From the NCBI RefSeq assembly GCF_005870025.1, contig NZ_VATA01000047.1, forward strand, positions 1 through 48,670: DNA of 48,670 nucleotides, written 5' to 3'. Positions 1-7,952 of this stretch are shown piece after piece. The position numbers and the translations under genes were made by a program. The notes beneath the pieces are model-generated. The model worked only from the letters and a program-made list of their open reading frames with translations, searched no databases and had not been told where the DNA came from. Position 1 is the stretch's first letter; each line of letters begins with the position of its first letter. Source of the stretch: Poseidonocella sp. HB161398 (lineage in GTDB: Bacteria > Pseudomonadota > Alphaproteobacteria > Rhodobacterales > Rhodobacteraceae).

Positions 1-153
1 CCAGTCGAGCCTGTCGCGCGCAGCCTCGCCCCAGAACCCGTCGGGGTCCGCGATCGAGCGGGCATACATCTCCTGGTACTGCGCCTCGTTCACAAGCGCC
101 GAGGCCTGCACCTCCGCAAGCGGGGGATAAACCCCCTCCGTCTTCTCCAGCAT
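1..153 (-). CDS. acs: Acetyl-CoA synthetase, N-terminal fragment (cut by window edge)
   Basis: AMP-forming acetate--CoA ligase, which activates acetate to acetyl-CoA in the cytoplasm. Only the first 51 codons are present; the ATG lies at 151-153 on the minus strand and the gene runs off the left edge. The N-terminus carries the family leader pattern: YPP near residue 9, then a short helix with Y-x-x-M-Y and a D-P-x-x-F-W box. The catalytic domains are outside the window, so the call rests on this leader and on the divergent ScfR/RamB-type regulator, which often accompanies acetate and propionate genes. An inverted repeat that could be an operator lies about 100 bp upstream. Confidence 0.8.
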   Translation of the reverse strand, partial: MLEKTEGVYPPLAEVQASALVNEAQYQEMYARSIADPDGFWGEAARDRLDW

Positions 154-254
154 ATGTCTCTCCCTAGTCTCCGGATCCGCGCGGCGGACCGGGTGTCCCT
201 CGGTGCCGGGCAGCCCGGCAATCCTCGCGCGGACGGTCGGGCGCCGATCGGGCA

Positions 255-276
255 TTTGCAATGCGTCAATTGCGAA
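255..276. promoter_or_regulatory. Candidate RamB/ScfR-type operator between acs and its divergent regulator
   Basis: The acs/regulator intergenic region (154-460) contains an 8+8 inverted repeat, TTTGCAAT and ATTGCGAA, separated by GCGTCA, with one mismatch between arms. The half-site TTTGCAA resembles the motif known for RamB of Corynebacterium glutamicum (a TTTGCAAA core). The placement, roughly 100 bp upstream of acs and 185 bp upstream of the regulator, suits control of either gene. Binding is inferred; no clear -35/-10 pair was recognised in the rest of the 307-bp gap. Confidence 0.4.
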
Positions 277-460
277 GACCGGCGCTAACACCGCGGCTCT
301 CTGACCAAAGTACGAGACGGATCCGGCTTTTCAACCGGGGTGCGGTCATAAATCATAACCAAAGCGCGACGCGCTTGGCCTATCCAAGCGGCGGGGCGGC
401 CGGCTAGACTGTCCTGCGCCGCGCGGGAGGGCAGGGCGGCAGAGGGCAGGGAGAATTCAC

Positions 461-1756
461 ATGCCGCGCAGTGCATTGACCGGCACGCGGATCCGCGAGC
501 GGCGGACCTTGATCGGGCTGAAGCAGGCCGAACTGGCCCGCGCGGTGGAGATATCGCCCTCCTACCTGAACCTGATCGAGCACAACCGCCGCCGGATCGC
601 GGGCAAGCTCCTGGCCGAAATCGCCCGCGAGCTGAAGGTCGAGGTGGCGCAGCTGACCCGCGGCGCGGAGGCGGAGCTGCTGGACCAGCTCGGCCAGGCG
701 GCGGCCGACCTGCCGCAGGCCGGGGCCGAGCTCGACCGCAGCGACGAATTCACCGGCCGCTTTCCCGGCTGGGCGGCGCTGGTGCAGGCGCAGCACCGCC
801 GCATCCAGGAATTGCAGGACCGCATCGAGGGGCTGAGCGACCGGCTGAGCCATGACCCGCGGCTGAGCTCGGCGATGCACGAGGTGCTGTCGAAGGCGAC
901 CGCGATCCGCTCGGCCGCCTCGATCCTGGTCGAGACCGAGGATATCGACGAGGCCTGGCGCCGCCGCTTCCACCGCAACCTCCATGGCGACAGCCTGGCG
1001 CTGGCGGAAAGCGCGCAGGCGCTGACCTCGTTCCTGGACAGCGAGGACGAGGCGCGCGCCGAGGCGGGCACGCCCTGGGAGGAGCTGGAGCTGTTCCTGG
1101 AAAGCCAGCGCTTCCACTTCCCCGCGCTCGAGGAGGGCGGGGCGGCGGCAGCGGTTCTGGCCGAGGCGACGGAGCTGTCGCCCCCGGCGCGGGCGCTGGC
1201 GCGGCACTATCTGGAACGCTACCGCCGCGAGGCGGGGATGATGCCGCTGGCGCAGGTGACCGCCGCGCTCGGGGCCGGGCTGCCCGATCCGGCGCGGATC
1301 GCCTCGGAGCTGGGCCTGCCGGTGGCGACCGTGCTGCGGCGGCTGGCCTCGGCGCCGCAGCTTCCGGGGCAGGATCCGGTCGGGCTGGTCTTCTGCGACG
1401 GCACCGGCGCGATCGCGATGCGGAAGCCCACCAACGGGTTCCTCGTGCCAAGGACGGGGCATGCCTGCCCGCTCTGGCCGGTCTACGAGGCGCTGGCGAG
1501 CCCCGGCCGCCCGGTGGCGCGGCGGCTGACCCACAGCTCCACCGCGGGCATGCCGGTCGCCGCCTTCGCCGTGGCCGAGCCGCACTGGCCCTATGGCGCG
1601 GAGGGGCCCTGCCTCAGCGAGGCCTGGATGATCCTGCTGCCCCAGCCCGAGACGCCGCGGCTGCGCGCGATGCCCGTCGGCAGCGCCTGCCGGGTCTGCG
1701 TGCTGGCCGATTGCCGGGCGCGCCAGGAGCCCTCGGTGATGGCGACGGGGCTTTGA
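461..1756 (+). CDS. ScfR/RamB-like transcriptional regulator (XRE HTH + short-chain fatty acyl regulator domain)
   Basis: A 431-residue DNA-binding regulator. Residues about 6-58 form an XRE/Cro-type helix-turn-helix containing SPSYLNLIEHNRR, the signature of the short-chain fatty acyl regulator family (ScfR/RamB/PrpC-type). The C-terminal half, about 240-425, corresponds to the DUF2083 ligand region and ends in a Cys-rich stretch (GHACPLWP, then CRVCVLADC) that could bind metal or a cofactor. It is divergent from acs and followed 67 bp later by a receiver protein and a symporter-kinase. By family and context it probably senses an acyl-CoA or acetate-related signal and controls acs; direction of control is unknown. 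The ATG at 461 is preceded by a purine-rich stretch (AGGGCAGGGAG). Confidence 0.85.
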   Translation: MPRSALTGTRIRERRTLIGLKQAELARAVEISPSYLNLIEHNRRRIAGKLLAEIARELKVEVAQLTRGAEAELLDQLGQAAADLPQAGAELDRSDEFTGRFPGWAALVQAQHRRIQELQDRIEGLSDRLSHDPRLSSAMHEVLSKATAIRSAASILVETEDIDEAWRRRFHRNLHGDSLALAESAQALTSFLDSEDEARAEAGTPWEELELFLESQRFHFPALEEGGAAAAVLAEATELSPPARALARHYLERYRREAGMMPLAQVTAALGAGLPDPARIASELGLPVATVLRRLASAPQLPGQDPVGLVFCDGTGAIAMRKPTNGFLVPRTGHACPLWPVYEALASPGRPVARRLTHSSTAGMPVAAFAVAEPHWPYGAEGPCLSEAWMILLPQPETPRLRAMPVGSACRVCVLADCRARQEPSVMATGL

Positions 1757-1823
1757 CTTGGAGGGCCAAAGCAGGGATAACTTGGCCGATAACAAGAACG
1801 GACCTGCCCGCGGAGGAGCGAGG

Positions 1824-2192
1824 ATGGGACGACACGTCTTATTGATCGAGGACGAACCCAATATCACCGAAGCGATGCGCTTCATCCTGGCGCGGGACGG
1901 CTGGACGGTGTCGAGCCATGCCGACGGCGCGACGGCGGTGAACGCGGTCTCGCGGGCCAAGCCCGACGTGGTGGTTCTGGATGTCATGCTGCCCGGACGC
2001 TCGGGCTATGACATCCTGCGCGACCTGCGCGCCAATCCCGATACCGAGGCGCTGCCGGTCATGATGCTGACGGCGCGCGGCCAGGTGCGCGACCGCGAGC
2101 GGGCGGAGAGCTTCGGGGTCAGCCATTTCATGACCAAGCCCTTCTCCAACCGCGAGGTGCTCGACACGCTCAACAGCCTTCTGGGCCCATGA
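1824..2192 (+). CDS. Stand-alone response regulator receiver protein
   Basis: A single REC domain of 122 residues with no recognisable output domain. The acidic pair sits in LLIEDEPN near the N-terminus, the phospho-acceptor is D53 (VVVLDVMLPG), the conserved Thr lies in MMLTARG, and the conserved Lys is K105 in MTKPF. The start at 1824 is chosen because GGAGGAG lies just upstream; an in-frame TTG at 1758 would add 22 unconvincing residues. The stop overlaps the next start by 4 nt, and a histidine kinase follows in the same unit, so the pair is probably a cognate two-component system. With no effector domain, output must go through a partner protein. Confidence 0.9.
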   Translation: MGRHVLLIEDEPNITEAMRFILARDGWTVSSHADGATAVNAVSRAKPDVVVLDVMLPGRSGYDILRDLRANPDTEALPVMMLTARGQVRDRERAESFGVSHFMTKPFSNREVLDTLNSLLGP

Positions 2193-2470
2193 GCGCGCCG
2201 CGGCCGCCCCTGTTCCTGGAGCGCGAATCCTACCGGCACCGGCGGCTGGTCGATGCCTCGCGCATCGTGCCGGTCTTCGGCATGATCCTGTTCTTCGTGC
2301 CGCTTCTGTGGCCGCAGCCCGAAGAGGCCCCGTCCGCGCTGGCCGAGCGCGGCATCTACCTTTTCGTGGCCTGGGGCGGGCTGGTGGCGGCGACGGCGGC
2401 GATCTCGGTGCGGCTGCAGTCGCGGCTGCGCGACGAGGCGGGCCCGGCGGGGGAGACGGATGTCCTTTGA
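2189..2470 (+). CDS. Small two-TM membrane protein between receiver and kinase
   Basis: A 93-residue protein not assigned to a named family. Two hydrophobic segments (about residues 25-42 and 55-73) are flanked by an Arg-rich N-terminus and a short basic/acidic C-tail, suggesting an inner-membrane hairpin. It overlaps the receiver gene by 4 nt and the kinase gene by 11 nt, so it is almost certainly translationally coupled to both. Known acetate permease systems have small membrane partners (DUF485/DUF4212 with ActP-like symporters). An accessory subunit of the symporter-like sensor is therefore plausible, but that is inference from position. Confidence 0.65.
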   Translation: MSAPRPPLFLERESYRHRRLVDASRIVPVFGMILFFVPLLWPQPEEAPSALAERGIYLFVAWGGLVAATAAISVRLQSRLRDEAGPAGETDVL

Positions 2471-5141
2471 CCTGCTGGTCTCGGTCTCGCTGGTCTATGT
2501 CGGCCTGCTGTTCGTCATCGCCTACTGGGCGGAGCGCCGCGCGCTGAAGGGCGGCGTGCGCTGGCTGCGCTCGCCCTTGGTCTACACGCTGTCGCTGTCG
2601 ATCTACTGCACCGCCTGGACCTTCTACGGCGCGGTGGGCTATGCCAGCCGCTCGGGGCTCGAATTCCTGACGATCTATATCGGCCCGACGCTGGTGCTGA
2701 TCGGCTGGTGGTGGTGCCTGCGGAAACTCGTGCGGATCGGCCGGTCGCAGCGGATCACCTCGATCGCCGACCTGATCTCCTCGCGCTACGGCAAGTCGGC
2801 GCTGCTCGGCGGCATGGTCACGGTGATCGCGGTGGTGGGCACGACGCCCTATCTGGCGCTGCAGCTGCAATCGGTGACGCTGAGCTTCGGGGTCTTCGCC
2901 GAAGGCACCCCCGGCAGCTTCCCGGTCCCCGACCAGCGCGCCACGGCGGTCTGGGTGGCGGTCGGCATGGCGGTCTTCGCGATCCTCTTCGGCACCCGCA
3001 ATGTCGACGCGAACGAGCGCCATCACGGCGTGGTCACCGCCATCGCGCTCGAGGCGCTGGTCAAGCTCTTCGCGCTGCTCGCGGTGGGCATCTTCATCGT
3101 CTGGGGCGTGGCGGGGGGCATCGGCGCGGTGGCGGAGCGGATCAACGCCTCGCCCCTGGCCACGATCCCGCTCGACCGCAGCCGCTGGCTGGCGCTGATC
3201 TTCGTCTCGGGCGCGGCGATCCTGGTGCTGCCGCGGATGTTCCAGGTGCTGGTCGTCGAGAACGAGGACGAGCGGCACCTGGCCACCGCCTCCTGGGCCT
3301 TCCCGCTCTATCTCGCGGCGATGAGCGTCTTCGTCATCCCGATCGCCGCCGTCGGCATGTCCGAGCTGCCCTCCTGGGCCAATCCCGACCTCTTCGTCCT
3401 CACCCTGCCGCTGGCGCATGGCCATGACCTGCTGGCGCTTCTGGCCTTTCTCGGCGGCTTCTCCTCGGCAACCTCGATGGTGATCGTCGCGGCGATCGCG
3501 CTGGCGACGATGATCTCGAACCATATCGTGCTGCCGCTCTGGCTGTCCCTGCGCGCCGAGGCGCCGGGCAACCTGCGGCTGGTGCTGCTGACCTCGCGGC
3601 GGCTCTCCATCGCGGGCGTGCTGGCCCTGGGCTATGTCTACTATGTCTGGTCGGGCGGCGGGCGCGAGCTGGCGGCGATCGGCTTCGTCAGCTTCACCGG
3701 CGTCGTCCAGGTGATGCCCGCGGTGGTCGGCGGCATCTTCTGGCGCGGCGCGACCCGGATCGGGGCGGCGATCGGGGTCAGCCTCGGCGCGCTGGTCTGG
3801 GCCTATACGCTCTTCCTGCCGAGCTTCGGGCCCGACGTGATCCTTCCCGCGCGGGTCTTCGCCGAGGGGCCCTTCGGCCTCGGCTGGCTGCGCCCGCACG
3901 CGCTCTTCGGCATCGAGGGGCTCGATCCGGTCGTGCATGCGGTGATCTGGTCGATGGCGGTCAACTGCACCGGCTTCCTCCTGGGCTCGATCGCCAGCTT
4001 CCCGACGCCGCTGGAGCGGCTGCAGGGGGCGCAGTTCGTCAATGTCTTCGACTATTCCCGCGGTCCGCGCGGCTGGAGCCAGTCCAAGGCCGAGGCCGAG
4101 GATCTGCTGATCATGGCGCAGCGCATCCTCGGCCCGCTCGAGGCGCAGGACCTTTTCGCGGAGGAGGCGCGGATCCAGGGCAAGGCGGGCTTCCTGCCCG
4201 ACACGACGCCGGATTTCCTCGACCGGCTGGAGCGCGAGCTGGCGGGCTCGGTCGGCGCCGCGACGGCCCATGCGATGATCGGCCAGATCGCCATCGGCAC
4301 CACCGTCTCGGTCGAGGATCTGATGGCGGTGGCCGACGAGGCGGCGCAGATCATGGAGCATTCGATCCAGCTGCAGGCGAAATCCGAGGAGCTCTCGCGC
4401 ACCGCGCGGCAGCTGCGGGAGGCCAACCAGAAGCTGACCGAGCTTTCGGTGCAGAAGGATTCCTTCCTCGGCCAGATCAGCCACGAGCTGCGCACCCCGA
4501 TGACCTCGATCCGCGCCTTCTCCGAGATCCTGATGGACGGGGCGGGGATGGAGGCGGAGGAGCGGCAGCGATTCGCGACGATCATCCATGATGAGGCCGA
4601 GCGGCTGACCCGGCTGCTGGACGCGCTGCTGGATCTCAGCGTGCTGGAGCATGGCCAGGCCTCGCTGAATTGCGACACGGTGCGCCTGCGCGACGTGATC
4701 GCCCGGGCGCTGGCGGCGACCGGCTCGGTGCAGCCGGGGGCGGGGATGGCGATCCGGCGCGACACGCTGGACGAGGACATCCTGATCCATACCGATACCG
4801 ACCGGCTGGCGCAGGTCTTCATCAACATCATCGCCAATGCCCGCAAGTACTGCGACGCGGCAGAGCCGCAGCTGCGGATCGTCGCGACTCGCCGCGGCGG
4901 GTCGGTCGCGATCGATTTCATCGACAATGGCAGCGGCATTCCGGTGCAGAGCCAGAGCGTCATCTTCGAGAAGTTCTGCCGCCTCTCCGACCAGTCGGCC
5001 GCCGGCAGCGCCGGGCTCGGACTCGCGATCTGCCGCGAAATCATGCAGAAGCTGGGCGGATCCATCGCGTATCTGCCCGGCCAGGGCGGCGCGGCCTTCC
5101 GGGTGACGCTTCCCGTGGGGATTTCCGAGCGCGCAGCGTGA
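2460..5141 (+). CDS. Sodium:solute symporter-histidine kinase fusion (CbrA/CrbS/MxtR-like sensor)
   Basis: An 893-residue inner-membrane sensor kinase. Residues about 1-530 form a multi-helix SLC5/sodium-solute-symporter-like domain. The kinase part follows a coiled-coil linker near 620-665. The H-box is SHELRTPMTS with the phospho-accepting histidine at residue 675; the N-box is INIIANARKY; the G1 box is DNGSGIP and the G2 box GLGLAICREI. The architecture matches CbrA, MxtR and CrbS. CrbS/CrbR is known to activate acs in Vibrio and Pseudomonas, which fits the acs gene 2.3 kb away. It is co-directional and overlapping with the small membrane protein and receiver, suggesting one operon for acetate or carbon sensing. 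Confidence 0.9.
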   Translation: MSFDLLVSVSLVYVGLLFVIAYWAERRALKGGVRWLRSPLVYTLSLSIYCTAWTFYGAVGYASRSGLEFLTIYIGPTLVLIGWWWCLRKLVRIGRSQRITSIADLISSRYGKSALLGGMVTVIAVVGTTPYLALQLQSVTLSFGVFAEGTPGSFPVPDQRATAVWVAVGMAVFAILFGTRNVDANERHHGVVTAIALEALVKLFALLAVGIFIVWGVAGGIGAVAERINASPLATIPLDRSRWLALIFVSGAAILVLPRMFQVLVVENEDERHLATASWAFPLYLAAMSVFVIPIAAVGMSELPSWANPDLFVLTLPLAHGHDLLALLAFLGGFSSATSMVIVAAIALATMISNHIVLPLWLSLRAEAPGNLRLVLLTSRRLSIAGVLALGYVYYVWSGGGRELAAIGFVSFTGVVQVMPAVVGGIFWRGATRIGAAIGVSLGALVWAYTLFLPSFGPDVILPARVFAEGPFGLGWLRPHALFGIEGLDPVVHAVIWSMAVNCTGFLLGSIASFPTPLERLQGAQFVNVFDYSRGPRGWSQSKAEAEDLLIMAQRILGPLEAQDLFAEEARIQGKAGFLPDTTPDFLDRLERELAGSVGAATAHAMIGQIAIGTTVSVEDLMAVADEAAQIMEHSIQLQAKSEELSRTARQLREANQKLTELSVQKDSFLGQISHELRTPMTSIRAFSEILMDGAGMEAEERQRFATIIHDEAERLTRLLDALLDLSVLEHGQASLNCDTVRLRDVIARALAATGSVQPGAGMAIRRDTLDEDILIHTDTDRLAQVFINIIANARKYCDAAEPQLRIVATRRGGSVAIDFIDNGSGIPVQSQSVIFEKFCRLSDQSAAGSAGLGLAICREIMQKLGGSIAYLPGQGGAAFRVTLPVGISERAA

Positions 5142-5216
5142 ATCGGCATCCCGGACTTCAAGCTTTGGTAACGGCGTTCGGGGCAGTTTGGCCGGGTTAG
5201 CAACCATTTTGCCCGC

Positions 5217-6386
5217 ATGAGTTCAGAAACCCACGCCGCCATTCTTCGCAGCATGACCCGCGCCGGACGACCGCCGCCCGAATTCGGCGAGGTCAGCCCG
5301 GCCAAGGCGCTGCGCCTGGCGCTGGCCAAATCCGGGCAGGAGATCCTGGAACAGGCAGTGACCGGCTCGGGGATCGAAGAGCTGAAGGTCGGCATTCCCG
5401 CCATCCAGAAGGAGCTGCCCGAGAGTGCGCTGGTGCTCGACATGACCGGTCCCGGCGGCTGCCGCGGCCTGGTCGCGCTCGACCGCTCCTGCGTGGCCGC
5501 GATCACCGAGGCACTGACCACCGGGCGGATCAGCGGGGGCGAGCTGCCAGAGCGCAAGCCCAGCCGCACCGACGCGCTGCTCTGCCGCAAGTTCCTGGTG
5601 ATGGTGATGACCGTCTTCGCGGCGCGGCTGGTCGGCCATCCGGATTCGGACTGGGCGACGGGTTTCGTACCGGACGAGCCGGTCTTCGACCTGCGCCGCC
5701 TGCCGGTGATCATGGAGGACGTGCCCTACCGGCTCCTGCGGATGGAGACCGATTTCGGCCTCGGCGCGCGGATCGGCCAGGTCTGCATCGTCGTGCCCTG
5801 GGCCGGGCCCGCCGCCGTACCGCCGCCGGCGGAGGCCCTGCCGCCCCCGGAAGAAGACGCCGCCGCCTGGTGCGAGGCGCTGGAGGCCGCGATCATGCCC
5901 GCGCGGGTCGAGCTCGCCGGCGTGCTCTGCCGCCGGGAAATAACGGTCCGGGACTACGAGGCGCTGGAGGCCGGCAGCCTGATCCGCATCCCGATGTCGT
6001 CGATCGCCAATGCCACGCTGGAAACCGCGACGGGACAGAAGATCTTCCGCGGCCGCCTCGGAGAGCTCGACGGCGACCGGGCGCTGAAGGTCGAATGGAC
6101 GTTCGAGGATGGCGAGGAAGGCGAGACCCTGTCGGCCGCGCAGAACGATGAGGCGGACGAGATGGGGGGCATGGACCTGGCGGATGCGATGTCGAAGGTG
6201 CCGCCGGTCGATCTGTCGCTGCCCTCGCTCGAGGACGAGCCGGAGCCCGAGCTTCCGCCGCTGGATCTGGATGCGCTGGAGGCCGGAGAGGGGCTGCCCG
6301 ATCTCGGCGACGGCGGATTCCCGGCGATGGATCTGGGCGAGTTCAACATGGACGAACTGGACGACCTGCCGGAGACGATCGACTGA
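5217..6386 (+). CDS. FliM/FliN-family (SpoA) protein, orphan
   Basis: A 389-residue protein with a FliM/FliN-type surface-presentation-of-antigens (SpoA) domain at about 224-290, recognised by the pattern VELAGVLCRREITV followed by GSLIRIPMS and a Gly-rich strand ending in FRGRLGELDG. The N-terminal 200 residues resemble the FliM middle region. The C-terminal 90 residues are highly acidic and Pro/Leu-rich (repeated LPPLDLDALE-like patches), which is unusual for FliM. No other flagellar gene is visible in the window, so its role in a motor switch is inferred from the domain alone. It ends just before a bidirectional hairpin. Confidence 0.75.
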   Translation: MSSETHAAILRSMTRAGRPPPEFGEVSPAKALRLALAKSGQEILEQAVTGSGIEELKVGIPAIQKELPESALVLDMTGPGGCRGLVALDRSCVAAITEALTTGRISGGELPERKPSRTDALLCRKFLVMVMTVFAARLVGHPDSDWATGFVPDEPVFDLRRLPVIMEDVPYRLLRMETDFGLGARIGQVCIVVPWAGPAAVPPPAEALPPPEEDAAAWCEALEAAIMPARVELAGVLCRREITVRDYEALEAGSLIRIPMSSIANATLETATGQKIFRGRLGELDGDRALKVEWTFEDGEEGETLSAAQNDEADEMGGMDLADAMSKVPPVDLSLPSLEDEPEPELPPLDLDALEAGEGLPDLGDGGFPAMDLGEFNMDELDDLPETID

Positions 6387-6398
6387 TCCGGCAGGGGG

Positions 6399-6418
6399 CC
6401 GGGCGCCGCAGCGCCCGG
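6399..6418. terminator. Bidirectional hairpin between convergent genes
   Basis: A perfect 8-bp stem CCGGGCGC / GCGCCCGG with loop CGCA lies 12 bp after the FliM/FliN-type stop and 8 bp before the stop of the convergent DUF442 gene. There is no long U-tract on either side, as is common at high GC. Confidence 0.6.
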
Positions 6419-6426
6419 GGTCGGGC

Positions 6427-6855
6427 TCAGCCGCGCTCGGCGGCGGCCTCGAGATAGGGGCGCAGCCCGCTCAGGTCGTAGCCGGCCTTGCGCGCGGCAT
6501 CGAGGATCTCGGCCACCGGGATCTGGCCGGCCACGGCCAGGGCCCAGGCCACCGAAGAGCGGTTGCCGGAGCGGCAATAGGCGAAGACCGGACCGCTTGC
6601 CGCGGCGATGGCGTCGCGCTGGACCGGAACGGCCTCCTCGCCCAGCGTGCCGCCTTCGACGGGGTTGTCGATGAAGGTCATGCCGGCCGCCTCGACCGCG
6701 GGCCGGATCGATTTCGCCTGGTAGATGGGCGGAATCTCGTGATCCGGGCGGTTGCAGATGACGGTGGTGAACCCGGCCGCTTTCAGGGCGGCCACGTCCT
6801 CCACGGAAATCTGGGGCGAAACGGCGTAATCGGGCGTGAGATGGGCGATCTGCAT
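6427..6855 (-). CDS. TIGR01244/DUF442 family phosphatase-like protein (Blh-type)
   Basis: A 142-residue protein of the beta-lactamase-hydrolase-associated family with a protein-tyrosine-phosphatase fold. The catalytic loop YCRSGNRSS shows the Cys and Arg of the CX5R motif. Family members are linked to sulfide and persulfide metabolism, often beside sulfur dioxygenases. Here it is the last gene of a minus-strand unit after two YeeE/YedE transporter genes, with 10 bp between it and the upstream gene. No sulfur dioxygenase gene is present in the window. Confidence 0.85.
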   Translation of the reverse strand: MQIAHLTPDYAVSPQISVEDVAALKAAGFTTVICNRPDHEIPPIYQAKSIRPAVEAAGMTFIDNPVEGGTLGEEAVPVQRDAIAAASGPVFAYCRSGNRSSVAWALAVAGQIPVAEILDAARKAGYDLSGLRPYLEAAAERG

Positions 6856-6865
6856 GGCCGAATCT

Positions 6866-7300
6866 TTACCCTTTCGCGGGAAGAGCGTCCAGCTTCCGGC
6901 GCGTCCATGGTGTCACAGCCATGCCCGCGATCATCGAGGCCACGAAGAGCCAGACATGCGGGTTGCCGTAGCCGATCGAGGCCATGGCCGGCCCCGGGCA
7001 GAGCCCGGCAAGCCCCCAGCCGACCCCGAACATCGCCGAGCCGAGGACCAGGTTGCGGTCGATTACCGGATCGGGCTTCGCCGGGAAGCTGCCGCCGAGC
7101 GCGGGCCGGCGGCCTTCGGCATAGCGCCAGGCCAGGAACATCGGCAGAATCGCCCCGCCCAGCACGAAGGCCAGCGTCGGATCCCAGTCGCCGAGAAAGT
7201 CGAGCCATCCCTGCACCTTGGCGGGGTTGGTCATGCCCGAGACCATCAGTCCGAGCCCGAAGAGGCCGCCCGAGGCGGCAGCAAGCAGAAGGCGCTTCAT
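6866..7300 (-). CDS. DUF6691/YeeE-YedE family membrane protein (thiosulfate transporter half)
   Basis: About 144 residues and four predicted membrane helices. It contains the family features GLMVSGMTNPAKV near the N-terminus and GWGLAGLCPGPA in the second half; the conserved Cys in the latter matches the substrate-relay cysteines of YeeE-type thiosulfate importers. It pairs with the next gene upstream to build a full transporter. The ATG at 7300 overlaps the upstream TGA by 1 nt (TGATG); a GTG at 7303 is an alternative. Confidence 0.85.
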   Translation of the reverse strand: MKRLLLAAASGGLFGLGLMVSGMTNPAKVQGWLDFLGDWDPTLAFVLGGAILPMFLAWRYAEGRRPALGGSFPAKPDPVIDRNLVLGSAMFGVGWGLAGLCPGPAMASIGYGNPHVWLFVASMIAGMAVTPWTRRKLDALPAKG

Positions 7301-7731
7301 CACACTGCTCCCAGCATGTGGCGGAACACGTAGAGGCTGACCGCGCCGGCGGCCAGGTAGACCGCGGTCGCGACGATGCCGCGCAGTGACAGGCGGGAGA
7401 TGCCGCAGACCCCGTGGCCCGAGGTGCAGCCATTGGCCAGCCGCGTGCCGATGCCTACGAGCAGGCCCGCCGCCACCAGTGCGGCGGCATTGCCGGTCAG
7501 CTCGGTCTCGGGCGGCCCGCCGCGCAGCAGCACCGCGATCAGCGGCGCGCCCACGAGCCCGCCGAGAAAGGCGAGGCGCTCGCCCAGATTGCCGCGGCCC
7601 GATCCGTCGACCACGCCGCCGATGAGCCCGCTGGCCCCCATGATCCGGCCGTTTCCGAGCAGGAACAGCGCCGCCGCCCCGCCGATCATCAGGCCGCCGA
7701 CCAGCCCGTAAACCCAGTCCATATACATCAC
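7300..7731 (-). CDS. YeeE/YedE family membrane protein (thiosulfate/sulfur transporter half)
   Basis: About 143 residues and four predicted membrane helices, with the hallmark N-G-C-T-S-G-H-G-V-C-G box (two Cys) near residue 100. Together with the DUF6691 partner it would form an inner-membrane importer of thiosulfate or a related reduced sulfur compound. It is the first gene of the unit and is preceded by a promoter-like region with a palindrome. Start is ambiguous: GTG at 7731, ATG at 7728 or ATG at 7722 all follow a GGAAACGAG purine stretch. Confidence 0.85.
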   Translation of the reverse strand: MMYMDWVYGLVGGLMIGGAAALFLLGNGRIMGASGLIGGVVDGSGRGNLGERLAFLGGLVGAPLIAVLLRGGPPETELTGNAAALVAAGLLVGIGTRLANGCTSGHGVCGISRLSLRGIVATAVYLAAGAVSLYVFRHMLGAV

Positions 7732-7774
7732 TCGTTTCCGTATCCTGTGAGCACCGGCATCACATAAGACAACG

Positions 7775-7788
7775 TGAATGTATATTCA
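7775..7788 (-). promoter_or_regulatory. Candidate operator at the sulfur-transporter promoter (ArsR/BigR/SqrR-like)
   Basis: An AT-rich near-palindrome TGAATGTATATTCA stands out in G/C-rich DNA 44-57 bp upstream of the transporter start. On the minus strand it overlaps TTGAAT, a plausible -35, which is followed 16 bp later by TTATGT as -10. Sulfur-responsive ArsR-family repressors (BigR/SqrR) use GAAT/ATTC half-sites, though with wider spacing than the 4 bp seen here. The assignment to that family is inference, and no regulator gene is adjacent. Confidence 0.4.
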
Positions 7789-7952
7789 ATGCGGTTTGAG
7801 TTGATCCTGAACAAAGCACGGGACTTTGGATTCGGCTAAAGCTGGGGCACACTCGGCGCGAGGCGAGCCGGAGCGGGAGACTCCGGGTGACTCGGGCGGA
7901 GACACGGGTGGCGGGATGCCGTCGCCGCGCATTCGCAAACTGGGGGATGACC

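Noticed and set aside
1839-5207. Minus-strand open frame of about 1100 codons opposite the receiver and symporter-kinase genes
   Set aside because: A shadow of high-GC coding DNA on the other strand; low-complexity Arg/Ala/Asp-rich product, no domains, and the plus-strand genes are clear.
7790-7946. Possible gene or IS end between the sulfur operon promoter and the small gene before hisF
   Set aside because: No frame has domains or a start signal, and no terminal repeat could be paired.
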